DNA of 64,000 nucleotides from Paraburkholderia sp. ZP32-5 (GCF_021390495.1 NZ_JAJEJP010000001.1:1302001-1366000); one strand, 5' to 3'; counted from the stretch's first letter, positions 1-9,827 are shown. The notes: a model not told the origin generated them from the letters alone. Numbers and translations are program-made.

Positions 1-749
1 GTTTTCTCCAGCCGCGACAGCTTCAAAAACCGGTAATACACCGTCTCCGCATTGAACAGCGCGATCATCAGGCCAGCGCGGCCGTCGAGAAAGCCGCGCC
101 GCAGCAGATAGGTCCGCACAAAAGCCCACAGCCCGCGCCCCACTGCAACGCCCACGCTGCCGCGCTTGCCGGCCAGATAACGCTGCTGCGCGCCCGCCGT
201 CGAATACGCATCGAGCTTGCGCAGCACACTCTCGTAGTCCTCGTACGAGTAGTGCATCAGCTTGCCGGTCAGACGCTGCGCGGGCGTGTCGAATACCAGG
301 CGCTCGTGCACGAGGTCGTCGGAGAAACGCGCGGTGCCGCGTTTGAACAGGCGTGGAATCCAGTCCGGATACCAGCCGCTGTGATGAATCCAGTGACCGC
401 AGAAGCTCGACAGACGATCTACCGCATACACGTCGGCGGCGGGCGCTGCGATGGTGGCGCGAATCGACGCGGCGAGTTCCGGCGTGACGATTTCGTCGGC
501 GTCGAGCGACAGGATCCAGTCCGTCGTGAGCGCCTCCACCGCGCGGTTCTTTTGCGGGCCGAAGCCCGGCCAGTCGGTCTGCTCGATCACCCGGGCGCCG
601 TGTGCGCGGGCGATGTCGGCGGTGCCGTCGGTGCTGCCGCCGTCGATCACGACGATCTGGTCGGCGAACGCCACGGCCTGCAGGCACTCGGCGAGCCGCG
701 CCGCCGCGTTGCGGGTGATCAGGGCGACGCCGAGAGTGGTTTGTTGCAT
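1..749 (-). CDS. Glycosyltransferase family 2, WaaE/KdtX-like (partial, C-terminus outside window)
   Basis: Reads leftward from an ATG at 749 and stays open to the window edge, giving about 249 residues without a stop. The N-terminus has the GT-A pattern of family 2: a TLGVALITRN opening, then VVIDGGSTDGT and later LSLDADE, the nucleotide-sugar and metal-binding segments. The visible C-terminal part ends with an aromatic VYYRFLKLSRLEK stretch typical of WaaE-type LPS-core glucosyltransferases. It is expected to act on the cytoplasmic face of the inner membrane on lipid A-core. It is divergent from msbA, which flips the finished core, and this supports an LPS role. The exact sugar and acceptor cannot be read from sequence. 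Confidence 0.85.
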   Translation of the reverse strand, partial: MQQTTLGVALITRNAAARLAECLQAVAFADQIVVIDGGSTDGTADIARAHGARVIEQTDWPGFGPQKNRAVEALTTDWILSLDADEIVTPELAASIRATIAAPAADVYAVDRLSSFCGHWIHHSGWYPDWIPRLFKRGTARFSDDLVHERLVFDTPAQRLTGKLMHYSYEDYESVLRKLDAYSTAGAQQRYLAGKRGSVGVAVGRGLWAFVRTYLLRRGFLDGRAGLMIALFNAETVYYRFLKLSRLEK

Positions 750-937
750 ACCTGGGATTGGGGCGGACTGAGTTTCGTGGAGGACCAACGGATGGATCGC
801 ACTGCATCGCTCTGCATCGGACCGCGAGCGCGAGCAAGTATACACAGCCCATCCGTCCCCACACCAGCCTGGGGCGGCCGCGAGTCCCTCCGCGAATTCC
901 GTCTCGCGCCGTGCGACGGCGGGCATCTTCAAGCGAT

Positions 938-943
938 TACAAT
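938..943 (+). promoter_or_regulatory. Candidate sigma70 -10 box for msbA
   Basis: TACAAT lies 75 bp before the msbA start in the divergent gap. No convincing -35 hexamer is present at 16-18 bp. The rest of the 269-bp gap shows nothing else recognisable. Confidence 0.4.
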
Positions 944-1018
944 GCTCTTTTTTAAGATTTCACGCGGCGCCCCGACCGGGCACCGCGTGCTCGCCGTTCC
1001 GCATTTCCAGAGGATTCC

Positions 1019-2812
1019 TTGAGCGCGAAGCCAACGTTAAGCAAACCCATGGGTTCAGGCGATGCGTCGTCGCCGGCCGTCGTCATGCGCCGCCTGTGGC
1101 CGTTTATCAAGCCGCTGCTGTGGGTCGTGATCGGCGCGATTGTCGCGATGGCGGTCAGCGCCGGCACCGACGCCGCCATTCCCGCGCTGCTCAAGCCTCT
1201 GCTCGACAAGGGTTTCGGTTCGCATGCGGTCGACAAGACCAAGTGGCTCGTGCCGGCCGCGGTGATCGGCCTCGCGCTGATCCGCGGCGTGTCGCAGTAC
1301 GCATCCGGCTACCTGCTCGCGTACGTATCGAACAAGATCCTGCTCGAACTGCGTCTGAAGATGTTCAACCGCATGATCCACACGAGCGTCGCGTTCTTCC
1401 AGCGCGAAACCGCGAGCACCGTGATCAACGCGATCGTCTTCGAGGTCAACCAGATTCTCAACGTGCTGCTCAGCGTGATGGTCACGCTCGTGCGCGACTC
1501 GCTCACCGTCATCTTCCTGCTCGGCTATCTGTTCTATCTGAACTGGCGTCTGACGCTGATCGTCGCGGTGCTGCTGCCGGGCATCGGCTGGCTGGTCGGC
1601 AAGATCAACCGCCGGCTGCGGCGCCTGAACCGCGAGCATCAGCTGCTGACCAACGAGCTGTCGTACATCGTCGAGGAGACGGTCGGCGGCTACAAGGTCG
1701 TCAAGGTGCATAACGGCGAGCAGTACGAGATCGACCGCTTTACGTCGATGAGCAAGCGTCTGCGCGGCTACGCGATGCGTATGACGGTCTCCGGCGGCCT
1801 CGCGCAGCCGTTGACGCAGTTCCTCGCGTCGATCGCGCTGGCGGTCGTGATCACGATCGCGGTGGTGCAGTCGTCGTCGGATCAGACGACGGTCGGCGGC
1901 TTCGTCGCGTTCGTCACGTCGATGCTGCTGATCATCTCGCCGCTGAAGCACCTGATGGACGTGAACCAGCCGCTGCAACGCGGCATGACCGCGGCCGAGC
2001 TGATCTTCGGTCTGATCGACGAGCCGGCCGAGCCGGAGGGCGGCGGCAAGTCGCTCGAACGCGCGCGCGGCGAGGTCGAGTTCCGCGACGTGACGTTCAA
2101 CTACGGCGCCAACTCCACGCATGACCGTCACACGCTCGATCAGGTGTCGTTCAAGGTCGCGCCGGGCGAGATGGTCGCGCTCGCGGGGCCGTCGGGCAGC
2201 GGCAAAACCACGCTGGTGAATCTGCTGCCGCGCTTTTTCGATCCGACCGGCGGCGCGATTCTCGTCGATGGCGTCGCGCTACCCGAGTACGACCTGCACG
2301 CGCTGCGCGGCCAGATCGCGATGGTGAGCCAGGACGTCGTGCTGTTCAACGACACGATCGCAAGCAACGTCGCGTACGGCAAGGAAGCGGATGCGGAGAA
2401 GGTCAAGGCGGCACTGCGCGCGGCCAACCTGTGGGACACCGTGCAGGCGATGCCGCAGGGTATCGAAACGCTGGTCGGCGACAACGGCATGATGCTGTCG
2501 GGCGGCCAGCGCCAGCGCCTCGCGATCGCGCGCGCGATCTACAAGGACGCGCCGATCCTGATTCTCGACGAAGCGACGTCGGCGCTCGATTCCGAATCCG
2601 AGCGCCACGTACAGGCCGCGCTCGAAACGCTGATGAAGGGCCGCACGACGCTCGTGATCGCGCACCGTCTGTCGACGATCGAGCGCGCCGACCGGATCCT
2701 CGTGATGGAAGCGGGGCGGATCGTCGAGCGTGGCAGCCATCGCGAGCTGCTGGCGCAGGACGGGCTGTACGCGCATCTGCATCGGATCCAGTTCCAGCAG
2801 ACGGCGGCGTGA
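1019..2812 (+). CDS. msbA: Lipid A export ABC transporter MsbA
   Basis: A 597-residue half-size ABC exporter that flips lipid A-core across the inner membrane. The N-terminal half holds six membrane segments (roughly residues 20-310). The C-terminal ATPase has Walker [10 protein letters not shown], the signature LSGGQRQR, Walker [10 protein letters not shown] and the H-loop IAHRLST. Length matches MsbA (about 580-600). The start is a TTG at 1019, chosen because AGAGG ends 5 bases upstream; the next in-frame start is an ATG at 1049. It stands alone on the + strand between two leftward glycosyltransferase genes. MsbA is normally essential and no damage is seen. Confidence 0.95.
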   Translation: MSAKPTLSKPMGSGDASSPAVVMRRLWPFIKPLLWVVIGAIVAMAVSAGTDAAIPALLKPLLDKGFGSHAVDKTKWLVPAAVIGLALIRGVSQYASGYLLAYVSNKILLELRLKMFNRMIHTSVAFFQRETASTVINAIVFEVNQILNVLLSVMVTLVRDSLTVIFLLGYLFYLNWRLTLIVAVLLPGIGWLVGKINRRLRRLNREHQLLTNELSYIVEETVGGYKVVKVHNGEQYEIDRFTSMSKRLRGYAMRMTVSGGLAQPLTQFLASIALAVVITIAVVQSSSDQTTVGGFVAFVTSMLLIISPLKHLMDVNQPLQRGMTAAELIFGLIDEPAEPEGGGKSLERARGEVEFRDVTFNYGANSTHDRHTLDQVSFKVAPGEMVALAGPSGSGKTTLVNLLPRFFDPTGGAILVDGVALPEYDLHALRGQIAMVSQDVVLFNDTIASNVAYGKEADAEKVKAALRAANLWDTVQAMPQGIETLVGDNGMMLSGGQRQRLAIARAIYKDAPILILDEATSALDSESERHVQAALETLMKGRTTLVIAHRLSTIERADRILVMEAGRIVERGSHRELLAQDGLYAHLHRIQFQQTAA

Positions 2813-3083
2813 TCGGGTGCGCCGGCGGGGGCGCGCGATAGCGGTTCGAGCGGCGAAGCATCGTTTTCGAAGCGGGCTTGCCGCGGAGGATGAGGCGGCG
2901 GCCTAACGGTGTGAATGGGCCGCGTGCAGTGTTGAAAAGCCGAAAAGCCGACTCGTCGCGCGGTGTTTACTGGGCCTGCTTGTTGCGCGCGGCGGTGCGT
3001 TTCGGCAGGCTTGACCGAGCAGCAAAGCGGTGTAAAGCGTAGGCATCGCAAGCGTCCAGCACCTACCGCAAGATCTACTCCCT

Positions 3084-4319
3084 TCAGCGCCTGTTCCCGC
3101 GCACCACCTTTTTGATCCATATCCCCGGCGCGTAGACCACCGGGCAGCTCGCGTACAGAAACATCCGCATCCGCAGTCCGGGCTTCACGCCGGCACTGCG
3201 CATCAACAATCCGATCCGCTCGCGAGTGCCATCAGCCTCGAACATCGCGTGAATGAACTGCTCGCGCGCGAGCTTCGGCGCCATCGCGGCGCGCATCCGT
3301 TCGCCGATGCCGGCGATGTCCGCGTCGCGCTGCAACTGCGCGAGTTCGGCGAGTCCATAACGATTGCTCTGCCGCATCCGCGCGACCAGTTCGTCGACGT
3401 TCCTGTAGCGGCGCTTGCGCGATAGCCCGCCTCGCCGGTAGCGCACCAGCGGCTCGCGCAGGCTGATCGCGCCGCCCGACAGGATCGCGCGCAGCACCAT
3501 GATCTGGTCCTCGGCCGCAGCGCCCGGCAGCATCGGTCCGAAGCGCTCGATCAGGCGTCGCGACCACGTGTGCGCCGCGCCGATCAGCCACGGACGGCCG
3601 GCGAGCCAGTCGTCGAAGCCGCGGTAGCCATCGAGTTCGGTCGGGCTCACGCGCTCGTGCAGCTGGCCCGCTTCGTCCATGTCGGCGAGATCGGTCGCGA
3701 TCAGGTCGGGGCGGCGGCCGTGCGCGAGCCAGCAAGCGACCACGCGCTCGCAGCGCTCCGGCGCCGACATATCATCGCCGGCGGCGACGAACAGCAATTC
3801 TCCGCGCGCCATCTGCGCGAGTTGCGACAGGTGCGCGCTGATCCCTTGATTGACCGTGTTACGCCGCGTGATCACGCGGTGCGGGCCGTCGTAGCCGGCG
3901 AGCGCCGCTTCGATCGCGGCGAAGGTGGTGTCGCTGGACGCATCGTCGGACACGATGATTTCGAGCGGCTGGTACGTTTGCGCGAGTGCGCTGCGCACCG
4001 CGTCGCCGATCTGCTGCGCCTGGTTGTAGGCGATCACCAGCATCGATACGAGTGGGCGTTCGGCGTCGGTTTCGGCGGCTGGAGCAGCGGGTGTGGCGGC
4101 TCGCACGGGCTCAGTGGGATCTGCGGGATCGCCGGGCGTGTGAGTCTGGGTGGCTGCTGCCGAGGCGACGGGCGGAGCGGCTACGTCGCGCGTATCCGGA
4201 GCGGCGTCCGTGGCAATGGACCTCGCGGCTGCGCCGGGCGTGTTGGACCTGTCAGGCTCATTAGATCCGTTGGGCGCATCGTGCGCATCGGCGGTGACGG
4301 GCGGCAGGCTGTCGGTCAT
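3084..4319 (-). CDS. Glycosyltransferase family 2 with long disordered N-terminus
   Basis: 411 residues. The first ~95 are Ala/Pro/Thr/Asp-rich low complexity; the GT-A domain then begins with PLVSMLVIAYNQ, followed by IIVSDDASSDTTF and FVAAGDDMSAPERC, which carry the nucleotide-sugar and metal-binding acidic residues. The domain is of the kind that adds sugars to LPS core or O-antigen units in the cytoplasm. It faces the 3' end of msbA (271-bp gap with nothing recognised) and is divergent from the GT4 gene. The ATG at 4319 is the far start. Related proteins lack the extension, so translation could begin further in. Substrate unknown. Confidence 0.85.
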   Translation of the reverse strand: MTDSLPPVTADAHDAPNGSNEPDRSNTPGAAARSIATDAAPDTRDVAAPPVASAAATQTHTPGDPADPTEPVRAATPAAPAAETDAERPLVSMLVIAYNQAQQIGDAVRSALAQTYQPLEIIVSDDASSDTTFAAIEAALAGYDGPHRVITRRNTVNQGISAHLSQLAQMARGELLFVAAGDDMSAPERCERVVACWLAHGRRPDLIATDLADMDEAGQLHERVSPTELDGYRGFDDWLAGRPWLIGAAHTWSRRLIERFGPMLPGAAAEDQIMVLRAILSGGAISLREPLVRYRRGGLSRKRRYRNVDELVARMRQSNRYGLAELAQLQRDADIAGIGERMRAAMAPKLAREQFIHAMFEADGTRERIGLLMRSAGVKPGLRMRMFLYASCPVVYAPGIWIKKVVRGNRR

Positions 4320-4447
4320 GGAGTCGGGACTAGGACGATTGGGCTAGATTCTAGCCGCTGACAGCCGCGTCGCGGGACCGCCGCATCGCGCGTGAGGCAG
4401 CGCGTGACGCATCATCGTGTGAAGTAACTCCCACGAAACCCATCCTT

Positions 4448-4453
4448 TACAAT
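4448..4453 (+). promoter_or_regulatory. Candidate -10 box for the GT4 gene
   Basis: TACAAT ends 65 bases before the TTG start chosen for the downstream glycosyltransferase. An upstream TTG at 4453 overlaps this box and is therefore an unlikely start. No clear -35. Confidence 0.45.
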
Positions 4454-4518
4454 TGCCGCTGCCCCGACACCCCGCAGGCCCGGTTCGCTCCGCGCGTGCG
4501 CCTCACCGAGACCGATCC

Positions 4519-5622
4519 TTGACTGAGCCGACCCGAGAGCCAACCCCCGATCCGCACCACCGCTCCCTCACCGACATCGCGCTGACCGCCCAGGCGTTGA
4601 AAAACAGCGGCGGCGCCGAGCGCTACACACGCGATGTGATCGCCGGCCTGCATCGGCTCGGTCTGCGTCCGACACTGTTCGCGCGCGAGATCGACCGCGC
4701 GCTGCCCGAGGCCGCATGGATCGACGCGCAGCCGCTCAACGTGCGCTGGGCACCGCGCAAGCTGCGCAACCTCGCGTTCGACTGGCGTCTGAAACAGCGT
4801 CTGCAGCGCCATCGTCCCGCGTGTGTGTTCTCGATCAATCACTCGACGCATGCCGACGTCGCATTGTGCGGAGGCACGCATCCCGGCTCGCTCGAAGCGG
4901 CGGGCCGTGCGCCGCGCCGTAGCGACACGTGGCAGATCGAACTCGAGCGGCGCGTGTACACGCGCGCGCGTTCGATCGTCGCGCATTCGCAACTGATGAG
5001 CCGCGAGTTGCAGCGCTTCTATGACGTGCCGGCCGCGCGCATCGACGTGCTTTATCCGCCGGTCGATACCGAACGCTTCAAGCCACTCGACGATGCCGCG
5101 CGCGCGGCGGGGCGCCGTCAACTGGATCTGCCGGAAGACCGCGTGATCTTCCTGTTTTCGTCGACGAGCCACGAGCGCAAGGGTTATCCGCTGCTGGAGG
5201 CGTTTTTCTCGCGCACGACGCTGCCGGTGTGTCTCGTGGTGGCCGGCCGTCCGGTGCCGAAAACCAGCGACACGATCCGCTATGCCGGCTACAGCAAGGA
5301 GATCGAGAAGCTGTTCGCGGCCGCCGACTTCACGGTGGTCGCGTCGGCGTACGAGCCGTTCGGTCTCGTCGGCGTCGAATCGGTGATGTGCGGTACGCCG
5401 CTCGTGATCGCGAACAACGTCGGTTCGGCCGAGACCGTGACCGGCGCGGCGAAGATCGAGTTTTCGCGGGACTCGGCGGGCAGCTTCGAGCGCGCGATCG
5501 AAGCGGCGGTCGAGCGTGTGAAGAGCGGCGGCGCGCGGATTGCGGCGCCGCGCGATAGTCTGGTGTACGACCCGAGCGTCGACGCGCATGTCGCCGCGCT
5601 CTATCAATTGTTTACGCGTTGA
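4519..5622 (+). CDS. Glycosyltransferase family 4, WaaG-like LPS core transferase
   Basis: 367 residues from a TTG at 4519, an in-frame start beyond the TACAAT box. The sequence shows the GT-B family 4 pattern: an N-terminal GGAERY donor-side loop, a central FLFSSTSHERKGYPLL segment at the start of the second Rossmann domain, and the C-terminal EPFGLVGVESVMCGTPLV motif with the two catalytic/nucleotide-binding glutamates. WaaG proteins transfer the first hexose onto heptose of LPS core at the cytoplasmic membrane. Neighbouring MsbA and the O-antigen-ligase-like gene fit this. The ORF could extend upstream to 4453. Acceptor and sugar are inferred from family only. Confidence 0.85.
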   Translation: MTEPTREPTPDPHHRSLTDIALTAQALKNSGGAERYTRDVIAGLHRLGLRPTLFAREIDRALPEAAWIDAQPLNVRWAPRKLRNLAFDWRLKQRLQRHRPACVFSINHSTHADVALCGGTHPGSLEAAGRAPRRSDTWQIELERRVYTRARSIVAHSQLMSRELQRFYDVPAARIDVLYPPVDTERFKPLDDAARAAGRRQLDLPEDRVIFLFSSTSHERKGYPLLEAFFSRTTLPVCLVVAGRPVPKTSDTIRYAGYSKEIEKLFAAADFTVVASAYEPFGLVGVESVMCGTPLVIANNVGSAETVTGAAKIEFSRDSAGSFERAIEAAVERVKSGGARIAAPRDSLVYDPSVDAHVAALYQLFTR

Positions 5623-5801
5623 AGCAACGCGTTGCGCAAGGCAACGGGTAGCGTGTGAACGGGCTTGGTCGATTCGGCGCATCGCGCGGCAACACCTGAT
5701 TCACAGGCGCCGCGCAGCCTGAGGAAAGGGCTGGCAACGCAGGCGGCGAATTCTTGCCCGAAACCTACGCGAGGCGATCCGAAGAACGCTACGCTCGCTC
5801 T

Positions 5802-5989
5802 GGTCAGCCGGTCAGCCGGTCAGCCGGTCAGCCGGTCAGCCGGTCAGCCGGTCAGCCGGTCAGCCGGTCAGCCGGTCAGCCAGTCAGCCAGTCAGCCAGT
5901 CAGCCAGTCAGCCAGTCAGCCAGTCAGCCAGTCAGCCAGCCAGCCAGTCAGCCAGCCAGCCAGCCAGTCAGCCAGCCAGTCAGCCAGCC
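5802..5989. repeat. Short tandem repeat array (8-bp then 4-bp units), 188 bp
   Basis: Ten exact copies of GGTCAGCC (5802-5881) run into seven exact copies of AGTCAGCC (5882-5937), then thirteen 4-base units, AGCC or AGTC, to 5989. The array ends 2 bases before the stop codon (complement of 5992-5994) of the leftward O-antigen-ligase-like gene and lies in the convergent gap after the GT4 gene. The 8-bp period is not a multiple of three. In the ligase direction every TGACC/TGACT unit holds a stop, while the other strand is open. The rest of the 369-bp gap (5623-5801) shows nothing recognisable. Confidence 0.97.
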
Positions 5990-5991
5990 CA

Positions 5992-7290
5992 TCACTTCAG
6001 CTCGACTACGCGCTCCTTCTCCCGCGCGACCGGCGCCACCCTCGGCGCCCCCTGCAACTCGCGTTTTCTGACGTCGATCATCGCCAGCAGCGTCGCGACC
6101 AGCAGCGCCAGCAGCACCGTGACCATGATCGGTACGAGCACGTCGATCGTCAGGCCGAAAATCACGGTGCTGGTCGCGACCGCGAGGCCCGCATAGGCCG
6201 CCGCGCGAATCGTCGGATCGCTCGCATACCGGTGCCGCCAGAAATACACCGCCGTGCCGTAATAAAACAGCAGCAGGCAGATCACGCCGATCAGCCCCAT
6301 CTCGGCAAGCGTCGAGAAGAAGTCACTATGCGCGCGTTCGTTGACGATCTCAGGCTTCACTTCGCCGCGTTTGGCCATCACGCCGAGTTCGTCGACCAGA
6401 CGCCCCTTGCCGATGCCGTACAGCGGGTGGTGCATGAAAATGAGCCGGGAGGCGTCCCACAGTTGCAGGCGCAGGCCCGTCGAGGTGTCGTCGTCGCCCC
6501 GATGCATCATGGACACGTCGTTCGGCACCTCGGCCAGGCGCTTTTGAATGCGTTCGGTCGACAGCAGCCCGGCCGCCGCGATCACGATTGCGAGCGTCGC
6601 GACCACGAGCCGCTTCTTCTGCGTGAACCACTGGTACTGCATGCCGAGCAGTACGACGAACACCGGCACCGCGAGCCAGCCGCCGCGCGTGCCCGACAGG
6701 AACGACGCATAGCCGCCCGCGATCAGCGCGAGCACACGCGGCACGACGATGCGCCAGTCGCGTGGGTTGTCCCAGCCGAGCGTGAACACCGACAGGAACG
6801 CGAGCAGCAACGCGGTATCGCCGAACGGAATCGCGTTCGTATACGAATTGTTCAGACGATTCGCGTCGGTCCAGCCGCCCGGCGGCTGATCGATCAGCGC
6901 CCACAGCGCAACCGCGAGCGCGCCGGCCGCGCAACCCCAGCCGATGACCCGCAGATTGCGCGACGGCAATTGCCGCAGCAGCAGAAACACCGGCAGCGCG
7001 AACACGAAGCGCGACAGCGCATCGAACTGACGCGGCAGCCAGTAGCCGAACAGCAACTGCTGCACGATGCTCGCGACGATGAGCGCGAGCATGCCGACGG
7101 TGAACCAGCGGTAGGTACGCAGCGCGGAAAAATAGCCCGGCACGCGCCGGTTGACCACGGCCGTGCCGAGCGCCAGCGCAACGATTGCGAAGAAACAGTA
7201 ACCGGTGCCGCCGCGCCACATCAGATTGACCGCGGGCGCGGCAAACAGCAGGACCGTTGTGAGCCAGACCAGGCTGGAAGGAAAAATCAT
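5992..7290 (-). CDS. O-antigen ligase family (WaaL-like) membrane protein
   Basis: 432 residues with about ten to twelve hydrophobic segments starting at the N-terminus (MIFPSSLVWLTTVLLF), and a large periplasmic-type loop near residues 260-320 containing HHPLYGIGKG and ERAHSDFFSTLAEMG. This H-x-G loop followed by AHS/FF-x-LAEMG is the Wzy_C hallmark of O-antigen ligases and polymerases. The family joins undecaprenyl-linked O-antigen to lipid A-core in the periplasm, or polymerises repeat units; sequence alone does not separate the two. Position in an LPS-core cluster favours ligase. The stop codon abuts the short tandem repeat array, so the extreme C-terminus and 3' end are exposed to repeat-length change. 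Confidence 0.88.
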   Translation of the reverse strand: MIFPSSLVWLTTVLLFAAPAVNLMWRGGTGYCFFAIVALALGTAVVNRRVPGYFSALRTYRWFTVGMLALIVASIVQQLLFGYWLPRQFDALSRFVFALPVFLLLRQLPSRNLRVIGWGCAAGALAVALWALIDQPPGGWTDANRLNNSYTNAIPFGDTALLLAFLSVFTLGWDNPRDWRIVVPRVLALIAGGYASFLSGTRGGWLAVPVFVVLLGMQYQWFTQKKRLVVATLAIVIAAAGLLSTERIQKRLAEVPNDVSMMHRGDDDTSTGLRLQLWDASRLIFMHHPLYGIGKGRLVDELGVMAKRGEVKPEIVNERAHSDFFSTLAEMGLIGVICLLLFYYGTAVYFWRHRYASDPTIRAAAYAGLAVATSTVIFGLTIDVLVPIMVTVLLALLVATLLAMIDVRKRELQGAPRVAPVAREKERVVELK

Positions 7291-7504
7291 AGGTCTAGAA
7301 GATGTATGAGCACACTACCGTTCCGGTGGTGAAATAGCTGGGGCCGGACCATTTGAGTTTTTTCAAGACGGCAGAGCGATCCGGATTATAACCATGCGCC
7401 CCCTTGCGAAATGCTTGCTGCCGCACGCGGTAAGGTTGTGGGGGCATCTTTCGCGTGCCGCGGCAGCGGCGGGGGCCGCTGTCGTGCGCGCGGAGCGGGG
7501 GCGG

Positions 7505-7510
7505 TACAAT
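7505..7510 (+). promoter_or_regulatory. Candidate -10 box for the downstream GT2 gene
   Basis: TACAAT lies 65 bases before the ATG at 7576, supporting that start over longer upstream readings. The rest of the 285-bp divergent gap shows nothing recognisable. Confidence 0.45.
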
Positions 7511-7575
7511 CGCGCGAAACTCATGACCGGCGCGCGCGGCGCCGCGTTCGCACCCCAGCCCAACGGACCGAATCG

Positions 7576-8421
7576 ATGTTCTCAATCATCATCCCGACCT
7601 GGAACAACCTGCCTTATCTGCGGCTAGTGATCGAAAGCCTGCAGCGTCATTCGACCCATCAGCACCAGATCATCGTGCACGTGAACGACGGCTCGGACGG
7701 CACGCTCGCGTGGGTGCGCGACGAGAGCATCGAGCATACGGCGTCGCCCGGCAACATCGGCATCTGCCACGCGGTCAATATCGCGGCGGCGCGCGCGAAC
7801 CGCGACTACATCGTCTATATGAACGACGACATGTACTGCTGCCCCGGCTGGGACGACGCGCTCGTCAGGCGCCTCGCGCAGATGCCGGCCGACAACCTGT
7901 TCATGCTGTCCGGCACGATGATCGAACCGGTCGATTCCGGCAATCCGTGCGTGGTGGTGCGCGATTTCGGCCGCGACGCGCAGGTGTTTCGCGCCGACGA
8001 ACTGGTCGCCGCGACGCCGCAGCTTGCTCGCGCCGACTGGCGCGGCGCGACGTGGCCGCCCACGCTGGTGCATCGCGATTGGTGGTTCAAGCTGGGCGGC
8101 TACAGCAGCGAACTGAGCCCCGGCATGAGCAGCGACAACGATTTCTCGATGAAGCTGTGGGATGCAGGCTGCCGGGTGTTCGTCGGCGTCGGCGACAGCC
8201 TCGTCTATCACTTCCAGCAGAAAAGCACCGGCAAAGTCGTGAAGAACGACGGACGCCGCCAGTTCCTCAACAAGTGGGGGATGACGCAGGCGACCTTCGA
8301 CCGCTATTACCTGCGCCGCGGCACCGCGATCGACGGCGGCATCGCGGTCAGCGATCCGGAACCCAGCGGCCGGCTGCGGCGCGCACTGTTGAAGTCGCGT
8401 ATCAAGCGCGCGTTGGGCTGA
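7576..8421 (+). CDS. Glycosyltransferase family 2
   Basis: 281 residues from the ATG at 7576 (MFSIIIPTWNN). The GT-A fold is shown by IIVHVNDGSDGTLAWV near residue 35 and DYIVYMNDDMYCCPGW near residue 80, where NDDM is the DxD-type metal site. A later segment, RDWWFKLGGYSSELSPG, matches the acceptor-side region of rhamnosyl/glycosyl family 2 enzymes. It lies beside the O-antigen-ligase-like gene, divergently oriented, and presumably works on LPS core or O-unit sugars in the cytoplasm. The reading frame is open upstream but the TACAAT box and normal domain start argue against extension. Confidence 0.88.
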   Translation: MFSIIIPTWNNLPYLRLVIESLQRHSTHQHQIIVHVNDGSDGTLAWVRDESIEHTASPGNIGICHAVNIAAARANRDYIVYMNDDMYCCPGWDDALVRRLAQMPADNLFMLSGTMIEPVDSGNPCVVVRDFGRDAQVFRADELVAATPQLARADWRGATWPPTLVHRDWWFKLGGYSSELSPGMSSDNDFSMKLWDAGCRVFVGVGDSLVYHFQQKSTGKVVKNDGRRQFLNKWGMTQATFDRYYLRRGTAIDGGIAVSDPEPSGRLRRALLKSRIKRALG

Positions 8422-8454
8422 GCGGGCGAATCACTGCTGCATCACACGGGCGGA

Positions 8455-8784
8455 TCAAACTCCGCCGGTCACGAGCGGCAGCACCGTCAGATCCGGATGC
8501 GTGCCGTCGACGATGCTGCGCCCCACGTGCACCGCTTCGTACAGCGCTTCGTCCTGACTCGCGAAGCTCTCTTCGCCGTCCGCGTGAAACGGCACCGCAT
8601 GGCCCGGAATGTGCGGATCGGCGCCCGGATGGCAGACGTAGCCCAGATACGTGTAGCGGATGTCAGGCGCATCCGGCGCGCCAGCTGCAAAAGACGCATC
8701 CGGCGGGTTCTTCGCGACGGGCGATACGTGGATTTCGAAGCCCTCGTAGTCGACCGTCTGCCAGGCTGCGGTTTGATCGGCCAT
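8455..8784 (-). CDS. Hypothetical protein, 109 residues
   Basis: No family recognised. The start at 8784 (MADQTAAW) is set by GGAGG at 8790-8794, five bases upstream; an earlier ATG at 8814 lacks a site. The product is acidic and soluble with no membrane segment. An N-terminal DYEGFEIHVSP strand is followed by RYTYLGYVC and a C-terminal ESFASQDEALYEAVHVG stretch that looks like a short alpha/beta domain. It sits head-to-head with rdgC and tail-to-tail with the GT2 gene, so it is likely transcribed alone. Confidence 0.75.
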   Translation of the reverse strand: MADQTAAWQTVDYEGFEIHVSPVAKNPPDASFAAGAPDAPDIRYTYLGYVCHPGADPHIPGHAVPFHADGEESFASQDEALYEAVHVGRSIVDGTHPDLTVLPLVTGGV

Positions 8785-8861
8785 GGCGGCCTCCGTCTCG
8801 ATCTGTCCTGTCAAAAAGTCTAGGTGATTTGCCGGTCGATCGCCTGGGCGCTTGCGTCGGA

Positions 8862-8867
8862 TAAAAT
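8862..8867 (+). promoter_or_regulatory. Candidate -10 box for rdgC
   Basis: TAAAAT is 30 bases before the rdgC ATG, placing transcription start about 20 bases upstream of the coding region. No good -35 hexamer seen. Confidence 0.45.
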
Positions 8868-8897
8868 GGCGCGCTTTGCCCCGAATCGACTCCGCTC

Positions 8898-9827
8898 ATG
8901 TGGTTCAAAAACCTTCAGTTGCACCGTCTTCCCGCGCCGTGGTCCGTCACCCCCGAACAGATGCAGAAGTGGCTCGCGCCGTACGCATTCGCGCCCGGCA
9001 ATAGCGTCGAGATGCAGGCGCAAGGCTGGGCGCCGCCGCGCGACGGCGACTCGCTCGTGTATGCGCTCAATGGCCAGATGCTGCTGACGTTTCGCGCCGA
9101 AAAGAAACTGCTGCCGGCATCGGTCGTCACCCAGGTGACGCGCGAGCGCGCGCTCGAACTCGAGGAGCAGCAAGGCTTCAAGCCGGGCCGCAAACAGATG
9201 CGCGAATTGAAGGAGCAGGTCACCGACGAACTGCGTCCGCGCGCGTTCAGCATCCGTCGCGACACGCGCGTGTGGATCGATTGCAAGAACGGCTGGCTGG
9301 TGATCGACGCGGCGTCGCAGACGGTGGCCGACGACGTGCGCGGCCTGCTGGTGAAGTCGATCGACCAGTTGCCGCTGATGACGGTGCGCGTCAAGCAGTC
9401 GCCGGTCGCGGCGATGACCGGCTGGCTGCTCGACGGCGACGCGCCGGCCGGCTTCACGCTCGATCAGGACACGGAACTGCGCTCGGCGACCGAAGGCAAC
9501 GCGACGGTGCGCTACGTCGGTCATACGCTCGATATCGACGACATGCGCCGCCATATCGAAGCGGGCAAGCAATGCATGCGCCTTGCGATGACGTGGAACG
9601 ATCGCGTGTCGTTCGTGCTGACGCCGTCGCTGACGATCAAGCGCATCGCGCCGCTCGACGTGCTGAAGGAAGCGAGCGATCCGACCGCGCAGAACGACGA
9701 CGAACGTTTCGATTCCGATATCGCGCTGATGACCGCCGAACTCGACCGCATGCTGGTCGATCTGATCGATGCGCTGGGTGGGGAGCAGGGCGAGGAAGGG
9801 TTTGCGATGCCGCGCGCGGCGGCCTGA
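8898..9827 (+). CDS. rdgC: Recombination-associated protein RdgC
   Basis: 309 residues, the usual RdgC length, beginning [11 protein letters not shown], the conserved start of the family. RdgC forms a ring-shaped dimer around duplex DNA and limits RecA filament use during replication-associated recombination, acting in the nucleoid. Conserved blocks seen include [12 protein letters not shown] near residue 60, [13 protein letters not shown] near residue 130 and a C-terminal [14 protein letters not shown]. It is monocistronic, followed by a 184-bp convergent gap in which nothing was recognised. Confidence 0.95.
   Translation: MWFKNLQLHRLPAPWSVTPEQMQKWLAPYAFAPGNSVEMQAQGWAPPRDGDSLVYALNGQMLLTFRAEKKLLPASVVTQVTRERALELEEQQGFKPGRKQMRELKEQVTDELRPRAFSIRRDTRVWIDCKNGWLVIDAASQTVADDVRGLLVKSIDQLPLMTVRVKQSPVAAMTGWLLDGDAPAGFTLDQDTELRSATEGNATVRYVGHTLDIDDMRRHIEAGKQCMRLAMTWNDRVSFVLTPSLTIKRIAPLDVLKEASDPTAQNDDERFDSDIALMTAELDRMLVDLIDALGGEQGEEGFAMPRAAA

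Noticed and set aside
5802..5989. CRISPR array
   Set aside because: Units are contiguous 8-bp and 4-bp repeats without spacers and no cas genes are nearby.
5665..7332. Repeat protein of GQPVSRSA units encoded by the + strand of the octamer array
   Set aside because: The frame runs on into the antisense of the O-antigen-ligase-like gene and has no ribosome site; the openness is a by-product of the repeat unit having no stop on this strand.
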